Origin: Selaginella tamariscina
Lineage: Eukaryota; Streptophyta; Lycopodiopsida; Selaginellales; Selaginellaceae
NCBI GenBank assembly: GCA_003024785.1
Contig: PUQB01000055.1
Location: 377,567 to 441,566 of the forward strand
Direction: 5' to 3'
Length of the DNA: 64,000 nt
In this document: one piece after another, positions 23,027 to 37,250 of the stretch
How the letters are laid out: each line of letters opens with the position of its first letter
How positions within the stretch are numbered: position 1 is the stretch's first letter
The notes under the pieces: model-generated
Told to the model about the DNA's origin: nothing
The model's input: the letters and a program-made list of their open reading frames with translations, nothing else
The model's database searches: none
Position numbers and translations under genes: made by a program

Positions 23027-24181
23027 TTATTTATACATAAGAATTCTTTTTAATTATACTTATAAGGAGATCTTTCTCTATAACTCTTTCTCTCTCTTTA
23101 TATATATATGTATGTATATAAATATAACGTTGTGCATGTTTTTATTAATAGTTCATGGTAAGTCTGAACGAAAATAATATTAATTATATAGAGAGAGACA
23201 CACTTGTTTATTTATCTATATTATATTACATATGAGAAACTTTAAAAAGATTATGCATATTATCCACATTAATGTGTTTTTCTTTTTATAAAATAAGACG
23301 ATCGTTCCATCTTCTTACATATACGTTTCATTAAAAGTTAAAAATATAAAATTTAATTAATTAATTTTGATACATGTATAAATAATTACAAGATTGGTTG
23401 GTTGAGACAATTAACCACCGGTTAGTGAAATATTAAATAAAATCGAAAAACCCTAATATAAGATTCATAAAGATGTATAGATATGTGATATGTATGTATG
23501 TATATGTTGCATACTTACACCATCTACACACAGATAGATATAGTATAAATTGTACGTGAATACATATATGATAACATTGGAATACAATTAGACGTACCAA
23601 GAAATTTAAACACAAAAGAAAAGCTAACAATCTAGATTATATGTTTGAATACTTGCATCTCCATATATATATATACCCAATATGCATCTCCATATGTATG
23701 TGTGTTCGTGCCTGTGAGTGTATGTGTGCGCAAGCGTGTGTATTGAATATAAAATTACAAATACGAATGCCATATACTATATTAATCAACAAATCATAAA
23801 AATAAAAAAACGAGAATAATTTTTACCTTGTTAAGTATGAATATTATAAGAGGAAAAAAAAAAAATTCATTAGATTTAAATATTTAAATGGTGTTTATTA
23901 GACAAGTACAAAATTAAAAATCTGCTAAGCTATTAATAATTTATTAAAATTGTTTTACACTTCATGTAGCATTAAACTATAGCTTATCTTACTCTTCAAA
24001 ATACAATGCAAACATATTAATTAAATGCCTGGATAGTATGGATAACATCAAATTTTTTTTTTAAAAAACTGGTCCCACATCCTGTAACAATCTTATACGT
24101 TATAAAGACAAATAAGTTAAAATGGAACTTTAACCTTTAAATTTATTTTATTTTTGTAAATTATATATATACCCATACCTA

Positions 24182-24216
<35 letters not shown>

Positions 24217-25879
24217 CAACGTACTAAGCTAAAATGCAACATACATATGGATATAGTACAGAGTTGCCATACTAAACATTTAATATACCTTATTTGAATA
24301 ATACTATCATTTTAATATTCATTTTTCCACACACACAGGCGTTCTATCTCTTGTATAAGAACCTACGAGAGAGTATATATAGGTCGCTTACGAATATACA
24401 ACGGAATATAGAATTGTAAATGGATAGCATGTATACATTGAGTAACAATTTAAATTTCATAAATAAAATAAATACTCCCTTACAGTCATGAATTTAAGTT
24501 GATTATTATTGTATTCAAATTTACAGTTATATAATTTATTCTTAATTAATTTAGATTTTGATGTAGCAAACTCTTAACCATCCACCGTACGTTGGATATT
24601 TAAGTATAAAATGTTTTTAATTTATGTTAAAGATATTTATAATATTTATGATACTTACATGTGAATATGTTTTATATACGACGTGCAACTGTATAACATT
24701 CGTAAAAAATTAAAAGGGAACACACCACACATATACACCTGCACTGGCCATTGTAGTGGTGTGCATAACTCTCTCTCTCTCTCCCACGCGCGCACACACA
24801 CACACACACGTTCTGCAAGCTTTCATGTTATGCAGTTAAAAAAGGTACTTGTGTGACTCATATCATTTCATAGTTTTATGTACTATAGCAACTTTTTATT
24901 TATTGATTGTTAATTTACATGTGTAAATCTACTCAAATTAACATTTGTTTACAAAAACACAAAACATTAACATTCATAATATTCATAGTGAAAGTAGCTT
25001 TACAAACTATTCTTCATTTTTTTCGTAAATGTCGCCGATACATTCCTCGTGTCAATATTTAAATTGCCATAATCCCAACATTTTATATTTTTTAATTAAT
25101 TTTATTAAATATTTTGTGAGACACTAAATATCCATATATCCATTTTAAAGTCAATTGAATTTAATACTACACACACAAAAGTAAATAATATACGCAGTTT
25201 ATACGGACCACAGTGACAAATATACCGGAATAATACCCCGGTAATATGCACGTATATGTACACACATATCTATCTATCTATCTATATTCTATTTATTACG
25301 TATTAAACATATATACACACACAAACTCCACGCTGCTGCCAGATATTACTATACACGTACCCTTGCGATAAGTTGAAACAAATTCCGTATAAAATACATA
25401 TACTGGCAGCACTTTAAAATTAACTATATTTATAAAAATTCAATAATTTTTTGAATGGTATTAAATATAAATATCACAATAAACGCAACAAACATATACT
25501 GTATATATCACGACGTAATACAAATTATTTAAAAAAATGTAAAACATTTGCTTATTTATAATTTCTATAATAATTTATTTATGTTTACCTAATAAATTTC
25601 ATTCTAAATCTGCTATAAAATGAAATTTATTTAAAGTTTGAAAGTATCTATATAAATTTAAAATTTTTAAGGTATATAGGTAAATTAAAATTTTCATGAT
25701 ATATGAAAATAAGACATATTTCAGGGATATATAATATATTATATATAACGAATATAACATATATAACAATCCATTTCTGACCTAATTAAGTAGTTTTTTC
25801 TTTTTATATAGGTCGCTTACGACGCATAAACAATATCACATTATAAGAGTATACATCAACAGCCATCTGTAACTATCTA

Positions 25880-26110
25880 TGTCGGAAAATCTATATAAAT
25901 ATGTGTTATATATATATTAAGGATATATAGACTTTTATAAGTAAACTAAAATATATAAGTAAGAAAATCTATATAAAATCTAGAATATGTGTTATAATAT
26001 ATGTTAAGGATATATAGACTTTTATAAGTAAATTAAAATATATAAAATATAGATGGTGTTTTAATATATGTTAAGGATAAATAGACTTTTACAAGTATAC
26101 TCTAATACTG
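25880..26110. repeat. Tandem repeat, about 75-85-bp unit, three copies
   Basis: Each unit contains 'gtgtt(a)taatatatgttaag' followed by 'gatatatagacttttataag' and 'taaactaaaatatataa'. Confidence 0.85.
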
Positions 26111-26524
26111 GGAATATGTATAATCGTTGTATATAAAATATGTAATATATATCTAGACATTATTATCTTTGTGAACTTCTACATAATATTAATTAAAACT
26201 TTAAATTTAATTTATTTGAAAGTTATATCGTATATGAAACTATGTCTATGTATCATACAAATACATATGTATGTATGTATATATCTATATCTATCTCTAG
26301 AGGTGTATTTCAACGTAAGCTAAAATGTAAAAATAGTACATTAAGCAATATCAATATCCATTATTGATTATATGCAAGTGGTTTTGAGAAATAGGTTGTA
26401 GTATAGAGTTGTCCATACTATAATCTACATTATTTAAATAATATTATAATTTTTAATATTCATTTATCACACACACGCATTCTTGTATATATAGGTGGCT
26501 TATGAATCATAAACAATTATATAT

Positions 26525-26556
<32 letters not shown>

Positions 26557-27659
26557 ATATATGAGTAGCAATTTAAATTTCATAAATATATAAATACTTC
26601 CTTAATAGTTTTGAAGTTAATTTGATTATTAGTTTTATTCAATTTTAAGGTCTTAAAAATTATTTATAATTATTTATATTTTGATGTACAAACTCTTAAC
26701 CATCCAATTTAAATTGGAACTAGGGCTTCACATATTCCGTACGTACGTTATACGAGCTCATTATGTCCTTGTATATAAACAAATGCACATGCATACTATT
26801 AGTTGAGTGGTCGTATATATGTATATAACATAATATTTAAAGATAAGATGTGTTTTAATATATATTAAATATATATAATATTAATATAAAATACGATACT
26901 TATTACATACGTGTCACTCTTTAATAAAGAAACTGATTACTTATTTTGCATTTATATTTTATATTTGTTCTTTTTTGAAACAAGAACTGTTATTCATAAT
27001 ATAAGAAGACACACACTTACTCATCAATTATTATATTTATTTCATATAAGAATCTTAAATTGAAGTAAATTAAAATTCATTAAATAAATATTTAGTATTA
27101 ATTATTTAATTTCTAGATGCATATAATAAGGTAATTTTAATATGTTTATAGAATTTTCAGTAAAATAAAATTAGTGATTACCACTATCTTATCTTAAATA
27201 CTTATGTGTGTAAGTAGTGGTAATCACTAATTTTATTTTACTGAATATAAAATATTATTCATAAAATATAAAATGAAAATATTTTTTTCATATTTTAATA
27301 TTCGAGATAAAAACAATTTTACATTCACATTGTATTAACTTAATCATTTAAGTTTAATTAATTATTTAAATCATTTGTTTCCTCCCTTTTTCTTCACATG
27401 CTTAATTACAAATAAGATATTACATAATTTATGCATTTTTATGTTATTAAATATTTATTTACATCTTTTAATAATTTAATAAATTTTATTTACATCTTTT
27501 AATAATTTAATAAATATTTTTTACATTTTTAAATATAATACATGCACACAGAAAATACATACATTTATTGCTAAGATTAAATTTTTAGTATTTATGTTTA
27601 AATTAAAAAACGTTTTAATCTTTTACACAAGTGTTTTTATTTTTATAAGATATTATATA

Positions 27660-28640
27660 TATTTGTTTGTGTGTATATGCATTATGATAAATATTTATAT
27701 GCAAGAATAATCACATATAAGTGAGAAAGAATTGTTTATTGCTTATTACATGAATAATAATAAATGTTATAAATAAAGATGTTCACATGCAATTACATGT
27801 AATTTAAATAACATATATAATAATATTAAAATATTAAATCATATAAATATGTAAAACAATACATACTTAAACTACTTGATATGTAAATATTTTAATTATC
27901 ATTTTTATAAAATTTAATAATTTATATATCATTAAGTTGCTTAAATGTTACAATATATTATTTGTAATGACATATAACTATTGTACAGATATTCTTATTT
28001 ATAAACGTTCAATTTATGACCTCTTTTGTTAAATTGTATTTTAAAATATTTGTTATTCATACCATAAACAAAATTATATAATCTATAAATAAACTTATAA
28101 AATGAAATATTAAAATATATTATGTGTTTTAAATTTTATTAATGATAAAGATTTAGTAACACTATAACTTTTAATCATTTTTTAATATTTTTATACTATT
28201 AAATGATTTATATATTACATTTAAGTTATTTAAAGGTGAATGTCATAAAGTATATTGCCTTCATTATTAAATTTATATTACATAACATTTACCGTTTATA
28301 ATATATTTCATTTTAAATAAAATCATATAAAAATTGAAAAACTATTCATTATCTTTTAAATAAATCTATAACATGAATAAAAATTCAAATACATTATGTA
28401 TATAAGTTATGCATTTAAAAACATTTTCTTTGGCATTATCTATGTATTTATATTATGTATTTTAAATTTTATTCAACAATAAGATTTAACTTTTAATTTT
28501 ACTCATTTTTATATAATATTTCATACGATTCTATGGTTTAAATATCATTATTACATGATTTAATGATTTTATAATCATAAAGTAGCATAATTCTACAGAA
28601 ATATATTGTTTTAATTATATGTAAGTGCTACTACATTATT
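27660..28640. repeat. Third, diverged copy of the palindrome-arm satellite
   Basis: 'gaaagaattgtttattgctt' at about 27,726 matches 'gaaagaattgcttattactt' at about 14,100. The following order of blocks (spaced 'taaatgtt', 'atgttcacatgcaattacat', then repeated 'aattaaa' units) is also shared. Orientation is as in the right arm. Confidence 0.65.
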
Positions 28641-29120
28641 TATATGAAGAATTAAACTTGAACAAATGAGTCAATATATTGTAACTTTAAAGTTCTTAAA
28701 CAAATATAAAAAACTAAATAAAAAAAGAACATAAATTTTTTAACTTTGATTGTTTTGCAATCAATTTTAAAAACTAAATTGTTTTTCTTTTCTTTTTTTT
28801 TATAATATTAATCTGAGTATAAATTACTTTCAATTATACAAATGATAATACCATTGAAACTAAATGCATAATGATAAGTTTGTAATGTTTAAAATCTAAT
28901 TAATTTACTTAATGAAAAGATAATTAAATTACTTATATATCTGTTCTTAGCAATAATGATTTAGTGTTTTTTTAAAATCTCGAATTAAAATATTATTGAA
29001 AGTTAAGTGAAAAAACTATTATTACATTTAAGATATTTTTGCGAGTATAATAAACCATATAACTGTTTCAGACCAAAATTTAGTTTCAATTAGTATTATG
29101 TTATCATTTAATTAATTAAA

Positions 29121-29405
29121 TTATGCTTCACCCTCCGAAATCGGTATGCTCCCGTGTGCCATGACTTGAAGTATTTCTAAAGTGCTTCTGTAAGTCTGCA
29201 ATGGAAAAATTAAAATATTATGAGAGTTAAAATGTATAATCGGAATATATGTATAATCGTTGTACACTGACTCACACACGCGTATTCATATATATTAAAT
29301 TATACGTAGCAGAGTTAACAGGTTTCCCAATGTAGATGTTGTACTGTAACTCCAGCTGCAGTTCCATTGTTATACATTCCGTTTAACAGCTAGTCCAAAA
29401 ACAAC

Positions 29406-29464
<59 letters not shown>

Positions 29465-30753
29465 CCTTGGTCAATGTCTCCAAAAACATCCCTGGTCGTA
29501 CAGGAAGCACGGCCTTAGCTTTCTGGAACAAGAGACCCACATATAAACGCACACGTACACACATCTATATATAATATATAATAGATACCTCATCGTCTTC
29601 TATATCGGCACCTTCAGCCCTTCCTCGCATCACATTCTCAAGTTTCTCACGCAAAGTGGCCCAGGCCTGATGGCTATTATTTTTGAGATGAAATTAACCT
29701 GCAAACGATAACTAACATTTGTATTATACGCGACTACACATATATGTTTGTCTTATACATATCATAACATTACTAGTATAATCCTATAAGCTACTTAGTT
29801 TACCTCAGGCTCTGGTAAGTTCTGCAAAGCAGGCTTATTACGTTCGTCAAGAATACCACCTCCTAACATGTCATGAGCTTCCTCTCTCACAAGAATAAGC
29901 TTTGCAAGTAATTTTCTATCAGGAACCTTCTTTTTCTCCTCCATCCCCTAATAGAACATATAATTGTTAGTTTATTGTATCATCATTATTATTATACATC
30001 ATAAGTATGTATATAATCATGTTATTATTAGTTAAATTGGTTCTCACACACACGCACACATCACAACATTTATGAGGTCGTTGCTTGGTTGGCTATCTCT
30101 AGAAGATTTCCTGCAGGGACATTAATATGCCCCCCGCCGGTAGCAGGGTGAACTCCTCCTCCGGCAGCCGCCGAACGCAATATCTGTCGCCTGTGTTTCT
30201 TTCTCCGGTGCATGACAAAGCATGCTTACTATTTGCACCTGCAAGACATAACCACATATCTATTATATAGAGAGTACACAACACATATCTATTATGTAGA
30301 GAGTGCATATACAGTACACACATCATTATATATTTATAGAATACCGCTGGAGACGCCTTGTCCGTGAGTTGTGCCATAGTAACTTCCTTAATGACATCCA
30401 AAAGTTCTTTTTTCTGTAAAGAAAATACAAAACTTAGTGAGAAATAGAATAATAACTGAAATATATGCATAATTACTTAATAATTATAACATATATACAT
30501 AATATATATATATGTAATGTTATGCATATCACCTATAAACCTGGTTATCTCTGTTTTGAGCAGCCTCTGCAATCATCAAATCCAAAGCAGCCATAAAACT
30601 ACCATCGAGATCATCTATTTTCTGTCCAATGCATGCATATGCAGCCAGTTGAATTGCTGTGTCCTCTGACTCCTTTGTTAAACTAGTTACATGTCCCAGC
30701 TGCAGAACATTCACAAAATTACTTATATACACACAGTAGTTACACATATGTAT

Positions 30754-30802
<49 letters not shown>

Positions 30803-30825
30803 ATAATATATTATATATATATATA

Positions 30826-30864
<39 letters not shown>

Positions 30865-31284
30865 TGTGTGCGTGTGTGTGGGTGGTGGGTGTGCCGTGTT
30901 CATGTATAAACATACCACTTTGATCATAGACTCAAGTATTGCGACACTTGCTCTCCTCCTTGAAGCAAAGCCTGGTAAGTTGTATAGTCCCATTTCTCTG
31001 TTTCTTTACCGGAATCCCCCAGTCATCTACATTTGCAGAAGATGCTGAAACCCCCGTGCATGTACATATATTATACATTTTTCTACATAATACATAAAAC
31101 AATAAGAAACACACACATCTTTATATATATATATATATAAAGTGTGTGTGTGTGTATAAAATTATATTATTTATTATAATGTAGAAAATTTACCTTGAGA
31201 AATGATGATTTTTATATGTCTATTGGATTTCATTACGAAACCTCGAAATGCAGCTGGCCGCAAGCAGGGAGCAAGCACATCCAT
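29121..31284 (-). CDS. Unknown multi-exon plant protein, probably organelle-targeted
   Basis: The ATG at 31,284 begins MDVLAPCLRPAAFRGFVMKS, basic and short of acids, compatible with a transit peptide. Further exons downstream on this strand read NVDDWGIPVKKQR / MGLYNLPGFASRRRASVAIL (one-base slip at a T3 run, 30,993-30,995), LGHVTSLTKESEDTAIQLAA, DLDGSFMAALDLMIAEAAQN, KELLDVIKEVTMAQLTDKAS, KVPDRKLLAKLILVREEAHD, MLGGGILDERNKPALQNLPE, AWATLRKLRELENVMRGRAE, KAVLPVRPGMFLETLTK, LELQYNIYIGKPVNS and STLEILQVMAHGSIPISEGE. It stops at TAA 29,121. The exon at 30,110-30,240 (LLPAGG) and the last splice are uncertain. I do not recognise the family. It shares a 236-bp promoter region with ATG7. Confidence 0.65.
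30755..30880. repeat. Compound (CT)n(TA)n(TG)n microsatellite in an intron
   Basis: About 42 bp of CT, a TA block, and about 50 bp of TG follow one another inside an intron of the unknown minus-strand gene. Confidence 0.9.
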
Positions 31285-31520
31285 TCTTCTGAACCCTAAA
31301 TCTCAAATAGGTCACGGTTCGACCCTCTCCACATTGGCTTTGGAATATTAATTTTTGAATTTTTAATACTCATAATTCATACATTCTACACACGCACGCA
31401 CTAGTTGTATACCGTTGGATTTGCGGATTGCAATCTCCAGTGTTAAACTTAATCGTAAGTTTAAGTAAACCTCACGCTCTGTTTTGAGTGTTCTTGTTGC
31501 CCTAGTGTTTTGGAGACGGC
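31285..31520. promoter_or_regulatory. Bidirectional promoter region, unknown gene / ATG7
   Basis: 236 bp separate divergent ATGs. GAACCCTAAA at 31,290-31,299 is a telo-box-like motif next to the minus-strand start. GGTTCGACCCTCTCC at 31,316-31,330 looks like a pol III B box, but no A box or cloverleaf was found. Confidence 0.45.
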
Positions 31521-34500
31521 ATGGCGCCACCGGGAGCGCCTTCGGATTCTTCACCGGCAAGTGAGCACGAGATTCTCAAGTATGCGACATGGCAGAGCAT
31601 CGTTAAGCCTGATTTCTGGCACGGATTCGCAAATCTCAAGCTTGATGTTCTTCGTCTTGATCAGCGCCCCCTCCACAATACAAGGTTCTTGCGCTTAGTT
31701 CTCTGTAAAATCCTGCAAAACTCAATAATCTTCGCAAAATCACATATTTTGTGTATTTTCTTGCATTTAATCTTTTTCTGTATATAGAATCACATGTTTT
31801 GTTCATTATTTTTTCACAAGCTGTATCGTCTCGATCATTTATTTGATCCAAAAACATAATCTTATAGTAGCTATGCGTCTCGATCATTTACGTGATCCAA
31901 AAATCACATCTTTTGTGCATAATCTTAGTATCTATGCGTCTCGATCATTTATTTGATCCTAAAATCACATCTTGTGTGCATAATCTTATTTGTTAGATTG
32001 CCCAAATACTATTTTATGCATAAGCTTTGTATATATTTATAACGACATTGTAAACCAGGTTATCCCACATTTTTCCACTGAATATTCACGCATTTTATAT
32101 ATTAAAACTACGTTGTAAGACCAGGTTATCCCACATTTTTGCACTGAATATTCACACACGGATACACATACCTATCTTATGTGCATAAACTGTATGGTGT
32201 AATCTGTAAAATATCGCACATGCTGATATCTATTTGGTTATGTATATAGACAATCGTTATATATGTACAACATCTTTGTTTCTGGTGACGTGTGATATGT
32301 ATACGCATGTTAGATATACATTCATTTTATCGACATATGTATATGCCTTGTCTTATCTGCATAGTATATATGATTGAATTTCTATCATATATAATATGAC
32401 GAGCATATTCTTATATGCATATATGTTCATCTTTCATACATAGATTCGTTTATACATGTATACATTGTTTTACGATTTCATAGACTCCAGAAATTGCATG
32501 TATCCATTGTGTTATATGTTTTCTGGGTATATACGTTGTTTAATATGTGTGTGTACAGTATGCTTGTATTTGAATTTGGATATGTAAAATGTAGGATATT
32601 TCGCACCATGCAGCCATGCGAGGATATCGCAGCCTATGCAGCTGAGTCAGGAGTCTCTGTCTTTCGAGCTAAAGACTACATCTTCTTTCTCTGGGTGACA
32701 GGAATCGCTGCCCTGCTCCTGGGACATTTTATAATACAAACACTGCGGATGAGTTCGAGGCCCTTGATAAAGACGCTCTGATCCTTGCAGAAGGCGGAAA
32801 GGTAGTCATTCATATATACATATCTGTATTCATACAAATACAGATACAAATTACGCACCTAGAGTGCATTTATTTTCATGTATGTTGTCATCTATATGGA
32901 TACATATAGACCGCTAGCATTATTCTATTCGTACCCTCATAATGGTATATATACAAATATAAAATATTAGTGTTATATCCTTAAACAAAGTACACTTACT
33001 ATTTCATACTATATTTACGAAACTAGTATACTCAAAGAGGCGATTTAACAACATAACATGCACTGCACTGTGATTGCGCTCATCTGTATATGCAATTATT
33101 GAATGAAACATTCTTCTACTCTCTGCACATCTGCATTTAGATGTGTATCTATAAAAACAATTCTTATTTGAAGACTGGTTACAGTTGTGGGATGACATAT
33201 ATTCTGGAAGAGCAGAAGAAGATTGCAAGCTGTTAAATCGGTTCTTCGTGATATCATATGCAGATTTAAAAGAATGGCGTTTTAAGCATCGATTCGGCTT
33301 TCCGACTATAAAACCTGTTCAGCCTATTAAGTACACAAGCTTGCAGAAAGCTTCTGATTATTTCTCACCTGAAGAGGTAAGTTTGTTCATAGCTATCTGG
33401 CCACACAGACAATATGCATTTTATTTAGCAGATGTTTGTAATAGATAATATATATCACCTGATATTATTCAACTGTATATTTTCTGTTACTAACGGTGCC
33501 CGCACAGCATAGGAGTATCATCACAGCGTGCACTACTTGGCGTGAATCTCCTGCAACAGTATGTACGTGCTGCTTAACACACACACACACACGCCAATTG
33601 TACGTGAAATTTTGACAAAGGATTGTGTACAGGTGTTCCTTTTTTTCTTTTGCACTTAACTCATGGTAGTGTAACGGCTAGGCATATAAGCGATTGGGAA
33701 AAATGTCAAGGTGATGGAAAGGTAGGGTGCGCTCTTAGAACTCGTATAACACGCTCATAGACACACACGCGCACAGAGGATAATATACTTTATTTTCTGT
33801 TTATATATTCAATGGTATATACACTCGTCAAAATTATTTATATGTTGTATACTAAGATTCATATAGCTATAGATGCACACATTATACGTCTATATAGATA
33901 TATAAAATATTGATCGTTTTTTTATATGTATACCTTTCTAAACTTGAAGTTTACATTTCTTAACAGTACGCCCAAAGTGTTATTGAAGATTGTCGTATTA
34001 AACCTTTGTTAATTTTCTCAGGTAGTTCTGGGTTTTATGATCCTTCGAATTCTAGTGGACATCCAGGTTGGCCGGCTAGGAATATGCTTGTTCTAGCTGC
34101 TACACGTTGGGGCGTAAAAAACGCCACCCTTTTATGTTGGCGTGAGAAGAATGGACGAGCGGACTTACGAGAATGCTTGGTTGTGTCGGTTTCTATTGAG
34201 GACCCTACAGGTATAGAAAATAACAGACGCATGCAGGCATACACGCACTCGCGCACCATTATGATTCTTCTGTTAAACGTGCAGTCTCATATAAACTATC
34301 TCTCTCTTCATATCTATAGCTATGTTATGATTGTAGTTTCAAAGACAACGGACGGAGCCCCTGTTATTGTTGGATGGGATAGGAGTTCCCAGATTTCTAA
34401 TCTTGCCAATTCAATGAATTCTGAAAGGTTGTCTGTTTTTAATCAAATTATACATGTAACTAATTAATCTTGTTTTCATATGTTGTAAAGGCTGGCAATC

Positions 34501-36033
34501 TCAGCTGCGGATTTGAACCTTAAGCTTATGAAATGGCGTTTTGCACCTTCATTGGACCTTGATTTGCTTAAGAAGACCAAATGTCTTCTGCTTGGAGCTG
34601 GAACACTTGGTTGTGAAGTTGCATTGGGACTTCTGGTAAGCGTGCATGCGTATGTATGTGTGCGTTTGTGTACATATGTATAACTTCGTAACTCTTCCAT
34701 GTAATGAAGGGCTGGGGGATACGAGATATCACTTTTGTGGATTATGGCAAAGTTGGATACTCAAATCCACTTAGACAGTCTCTTTATGGAGTCAAAGACG
34801 TGGGACGTGCAAAAGCCGAGGCTGCACCGGATGCCTTGAGTAATAAATGTGTCGATGTGGTATGTATAATACGTGTGTGTGCATTGTCTGTGCGTATGTG
34901 CATATATATGCGTATATACACATGTATCCATGCGTGAATACATAGGCTGAGGCTTGTTTGTTTCAGAGAGCAAATGGTCACCAGTTTGCGATACCAATGG
35001 TCGGGCATAGTGTTGCTGCAGATCAAGAAAAAGAGACTGAGGAGAATTTCGAGAAGCTGAAAAGCTTAATAGATGAACACGACGTCATCTTTCTACTGAC
35101 AGATACAAGAGAGAGTCGCTGGCTTCCCACTCTTATGTGTTCTGCTTCGGACACTTCTAAGGTGTGTGTGTGTGTGTGTACCGTATATTATGAAGCATAT
35201 ATATCATAGCTACCTTGTTTGTGTTGTGTTGTGTGTGTCTATGTCTATGAATCTGTATACCATATATTATGATATATATATATATATATATATATATCAC
35301 AAATGTCGTGGATGGTAATTTTTAATTCATACGTCTACTTTTGAATATTTTGCAGATTGTTATAAATTCTGCTCTTGGCTTCGATTCATATGTTGTCATG
35401 CGTCATGGAGACAGTCCTCTTAGAAGTACGCAGAACCCTCGGCTTGGGTGTTATTTTTGCAACGATGTCGTCGCACCAACTGATGTATGTGGTTTATGTT
35501 ATTTATATGATCGTGTGTGTGTAAAAAGAGAGAATGAGAGGGAGAGGGTGGGTGGGTGGGTGGGGCGCATTTGTGTACTTTCATGTTTATATATGTTTGT
35601 GTATATGTATATAATACTAATATGCTTTTGCAGTCCACTGTAAACCGCACATTGGACCAACAATGCACAGTGAGCCGTCCTGGCCTTGCTCCTATTGCAG
35701 GTGCGCTAGCCGTGGAGATGGCAGTCGTTTTATTGCATCATCCACTTGGGTATGTATCCTGTGTGTGTGTGTGGGTGTGTGTGTGTTTTCTGACATATAT
35801 TGTTATAGAATTGCTGCACCTGCCGATCAACCATTAGCTGTGACGGAGCAGACTGTACAAGCGCTGGGTATATTGCCTCACCAGTTAAGAGGCTTTCTTT
35901 CCCATTTTGCTCAACTTGTAGTTTCTGGTATCGCCTTTGATAATTGCACTGCATGCTCTCCAAAGGTACGTGTTTTTAGATACTTTATAGTATGCCTTCA
36001 TGCACGTGTATATATGGGTATACGTGTTTTAGT

Positions 36034-36081
<48 letters not shown>

Positions 36082-36556
36082 GATACGGTACTATAAATTA
36101 TAATATTCTGAATTGTATTTTATTATGCTAGTACATAGATATCCATACATACGTAATTACTTGGATTGTATTGTATTATGATGATACAGTTATTACGCTA
36201 CTTAATATATGATATTACTATGATTACATACATATGTAGGTACATACACGCACGCTAGTGTATACATGTATACATAACACCGTTTATGTGCGTAGGTTGT
36301 TTCGGAGTTTAAGAACAGAGGATTTAATTTTGTATTGGAGGCCCTTAATTCACCAAATTACTTGGAGGATCTTACTGGTCTTACTGATCTTCTAAACGCA
36401 ACTAAGTCCATGTCACTGGATTGGGAAGGTAGTATTATATCAGATATAATTATATAGGTATTATATACATATTATTGTGTCAATTTTGTTTATTACGTTC
36501 TTGATACTATTTTAGTGAGCGAGGAATCTGAAGAGGACGTCCCGGAGACTGAATAG
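31521..36556 (+). CDS. ATG7: Autophagy E1-like activating enzyme ATG7
   Basis: ATG7 activates the ubiquitin-like proteins ATG8 and ATG12 by adenylation and thioester formation. About 14 exons are readable. The N-terminal domain begins [21 protein letters not shown] 0.9-kb intron with tandem repeats follows, then [20 protein letters not shown] and [20 protein letters not shown], joined by a one-base slip at GGG 32,693-32,695. Later come [37 protein letters not shown] and [20 protein letters not shown]. The catalytic half has the nucleotide loop [39 protein letters not shown] and [20 protein letters not shown]. It also has the zinc pair [13 protein letters not shown] and the catalytic cysteine in [20 protein letters not shown]. 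The C-terminus [12 protein letters not shown] and DWE ends in an acidic tail ([12 protein letters not shown]), the usual ATG3/ATG10 docking end. One donor (35,161) is part of a (GT)n run. Confidence 0.93.
31820..32155. repeat. Tandem duplications inside the first ATG7 intron
   Basis: 'tgcgtctcgatcatttattt' followed by 'gatccaaaaatcacatcttt' occurs about three times from 31,826 to 31,990. Immediately after, 'gtaa(g)accaggttatccca' plus 'catttttccactgaatattc' occurs twice (about 32,050 and 32,115). Confidence 0.85.
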
Positions 36557-37175
36557 AGGATGATAGGTACGTCTGAGCGCTTATATTATACCAAGACACC
36601 GTAGATTACTGTTTAGCATCATATCTTGAATATACGCTGGAATTTTGTTACTCTTGTATAACGTTACTTTATTTTCTAAACTTGTTAACTAAATCTCTCT
36701 CTCTCTCTCTCTCTCTCTCGTTCAATTAACAGGCACTTAACAGGTGAGGACAAAAAAATTTACAGTGAAAAAGGAATCTATAGGTGCTTATATGGAAAAA
36801 CACATGGAATACAGGGTCCTTTTAAAGGTAAAAGGCAAGTTGTTGCAACCCGTGTCTCCTTTTCTTGGATATTTTCTTCTCACCTAACATTGTGCATTAT
36901 CCTGACCCTTCCTGTCTAGACATTGTTTTAGGTATTTCCTTCATTGTCTTTAGCCATCCCTGTCTTACAAGATTCCTGCGGTACGCACGTGTCGTCTTTT
37001 GTAAGCACGTCTCTTGTCAATTTGCGCGTGTATATGTATGTGTAAGTGTTATGTGTGTGAAACCGAATCTTACCTTTTGTTGTGGGAGGTTGCACCATGT
37101 TTATAACCTTAATTGTTATAAGACTCAAGTACATTGTTGTAGTTAATACAACATACTTTGATGGACTACAGTCGT

Positions 37176-37250
<75 letters not shown>

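Larger units (their letters stand above)
22460..29120. other. AT-rich gene desert
   Basis: Nearly 6.7 kb without a supportable gene. It contains long (TA)n tracts (22,890-22,912, 22,989-23,023, 26,518-26,563), a (GT)n tract at 24,187-24,215, a CT/CA cluster at 24,770-24,810, a tandem repeat at 25,880-26,110, a 35-nt inverted repeat at about 27,165-27,245 ('aaaattagtgattaccacta' and its complement), and a diverged copy of the arm satellite at 27,660-28,640. Confidence 0.7.

Noticed and set aside
22460..29120. Search for CRISPR, operon or bacterial features
   Set aside because: The window is eukaryotic; short repeats here are AT microsatellites and tandem duplications without regular spacers.
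30830..31048. ORF of long Cys-Val repeats on the plus strand
   Set aside because: It is translation of a (TG)n microsatellite inside an intron of the minus-strand gene.
31316..31330. GGTTCGACCCTCTCC as a pol III B box
   Set aside because: No A box, no anticodon arm and no acceptor pairing within 80 bp. The match alone is not enough for a tRNA.
32694..32700. A 7-nt gt...ag mini-intron in ATG7
   Set aside because: Impossible for the spliceosome. One extra G in GGG explains the frame change and keeps the conserved NRCPAPG segment.
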